A stretch of 5,941 nucleotides of DNA, taken from positions 1-5,941 of the forward strand of contig CAJUHV010000117.1 in assembly GCA_910586445.1 (NCBI GenBank), read 5' to 3'. Positions 5,743 to 5,941 of the stretch are shown piece after piece. The notes under the pieces are model-generated. The model was not told the origin of the DNA. It was given only the letters and a program-made list of their open reading frames with translations, and made no database searches. The translations under genes were made by a program, and so were the position numbers. Each line of letters opens with the position of its first letter. Position 1 is the stretch's first letter. The stretch comes from an uncultured Eubacterium sp. GTDB taxonomy: Bacteria; Bacillota; Clostridia; Lachnospirales; Lachnospiraceae.

Positions 5743-5904
5743 AGCGTGTTTGAAAAATCATTCCCGCGATCTGCACTCCCCACTTAGCGGATAATCTATC
5801 CCAAATTTAATCAACATAGCCCGCTATGCCTCATAAATTTGGGATAAATTCTCCACCAAGTGTGAAGCACATCTCACGGAAAGCATTTTTCAAACACGCT
5901 CTAG
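5739..5904. mobile_element. MITE-like palindromic hairpin element
   Basis: Terminal inverted repeats CTAGAGCGTGTTTGAAAAAT (5739-5758) and its exact reverse complement (5885-5904) bound a 166-bp unit with no coding capacity. The whole unit folds in one register (paired positions sum to 11643). Inner perfect stems are 5797-5809 with 5834-5846 and 5815-5820 with 5823-5828. Of 82 positions per arm, 63 are Watson-Crick. Another 10 are C/A or A/C on this strand, which become G-U pairs on the opposite strand, and 9 are true mismatches. A TA flanks each end (5740-5741 and 5902-5903) if the ends are read as GAGCGTG/CACGCTC, as expected for a TA target duplication by an IS630/Tc1-type transposase (inference). 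No transposase is present. It could instead be a structured intergenic repeat or RNA rather than a transposon relic. Confidence 0.8.
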
Positions 5905-5920
5905 AGCGTGTTTGAAAAAT
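5885..5920. repeat. 36-bp perfect palindrome made by abutting terminal repeats
   Basis: The right terminal repeat of the hairpin element (5885-5904) runs straight into another direct-orientation copy of the left repeat (5901-5920), the two sharing the central CTAG. The result is an uninterrupted 36-bp palindrome. After 5920 the sequence (AAATATTGCACAAAACGTATG, 5921-5941) no longer resembles the element interior. The third repeat is therefore either a solo or decayed end, or the start of a different element sharing the same ends. There is no T-run beside it, so I do not call it a terminator. Confidence 0.85.
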
Positions 5921-5941
5921 AAATATTGCACAAAACGTATG

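Noticed and set aside
5739..5920. Simple bidirectional terminator after aroD
   Set aside because: The stems are far longer than a terminator, the closing arms are exact terminal repeats flanked by TA, and no T-run follows the outer stem. A termination effect is possible but does not explain the structure.

Overview
The window looks like a stretch of Clostridia (Firmicutes) chromosome, most likely Lachnospiraceae. This rests on the sequence of the 58-residue ribosomal protein S21 at the left edge, the purine-rich Shine-Dalgarno sites and the style of the other proteins. It is an inference from protein appearance, not a database result. Every gene I can support lies on the + strand.

Layout: (1) 45-221, rpsU (ribosomal protein S21). 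It is followed by a 308-bp gene-free stretch holding a terminator embedded in a larger hairpin, with an upstream repeat that could form a competing hairpin, and a weak candidate promoter. (2) 530-1405, a shikimate/quinate dehydrogenase closer to YdiB than to classical AroE. (3) 1554-3254, a Na+/phosphate cotransporter-family membrane protein with a C-terminal PhoU-like region. (4) 3290 to about 4217, a broken AAA-family ATPase gene with three in-frame stops. (5) 4286-4822, shikimate kinase (aroK). (6) 4823-5742, a repeat-rich junction followed by type I 3-dehydroquinate dehydratase (aroD). Its N-terminus is extended by exactly two 42-bp (14-residue) tandem repeats. (7) 5739-5941, a palindromic, MITE-like hairpin element abutting the aroD stop codon, then a further copy of its terminal repeat running towards the window edge.

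How the genes fit together: AroD (dehydroquinate to dehydroshikimate), the YdiB/AroE-like dehydrogenase (dehydroshikimate to shikimate) and AroK (shikimate to shikimate 3-phosphate) are three consecutive steps of the shikimate pathway. The cluster is split by the phosphate transporter and the decayed ATPase, neither of which belongs to the pathway.

The most unusual signals are in the non-coding DNA. In the hairpin element after aroD, 10 of the 19 non-Watson-Crick positions become G-U pairs when the bottom strand is folded, and none do on the top strand. That bias suggests the element works as bottom-strand RNA or single-stranded DNA. The 42-bp repeats that build an extra start region onto aroD, and the mutually exclusive hairpins after rpsU, are also worth a second look. 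I see no CRISPR array, tRNA, rRNA or complete transposase gene.
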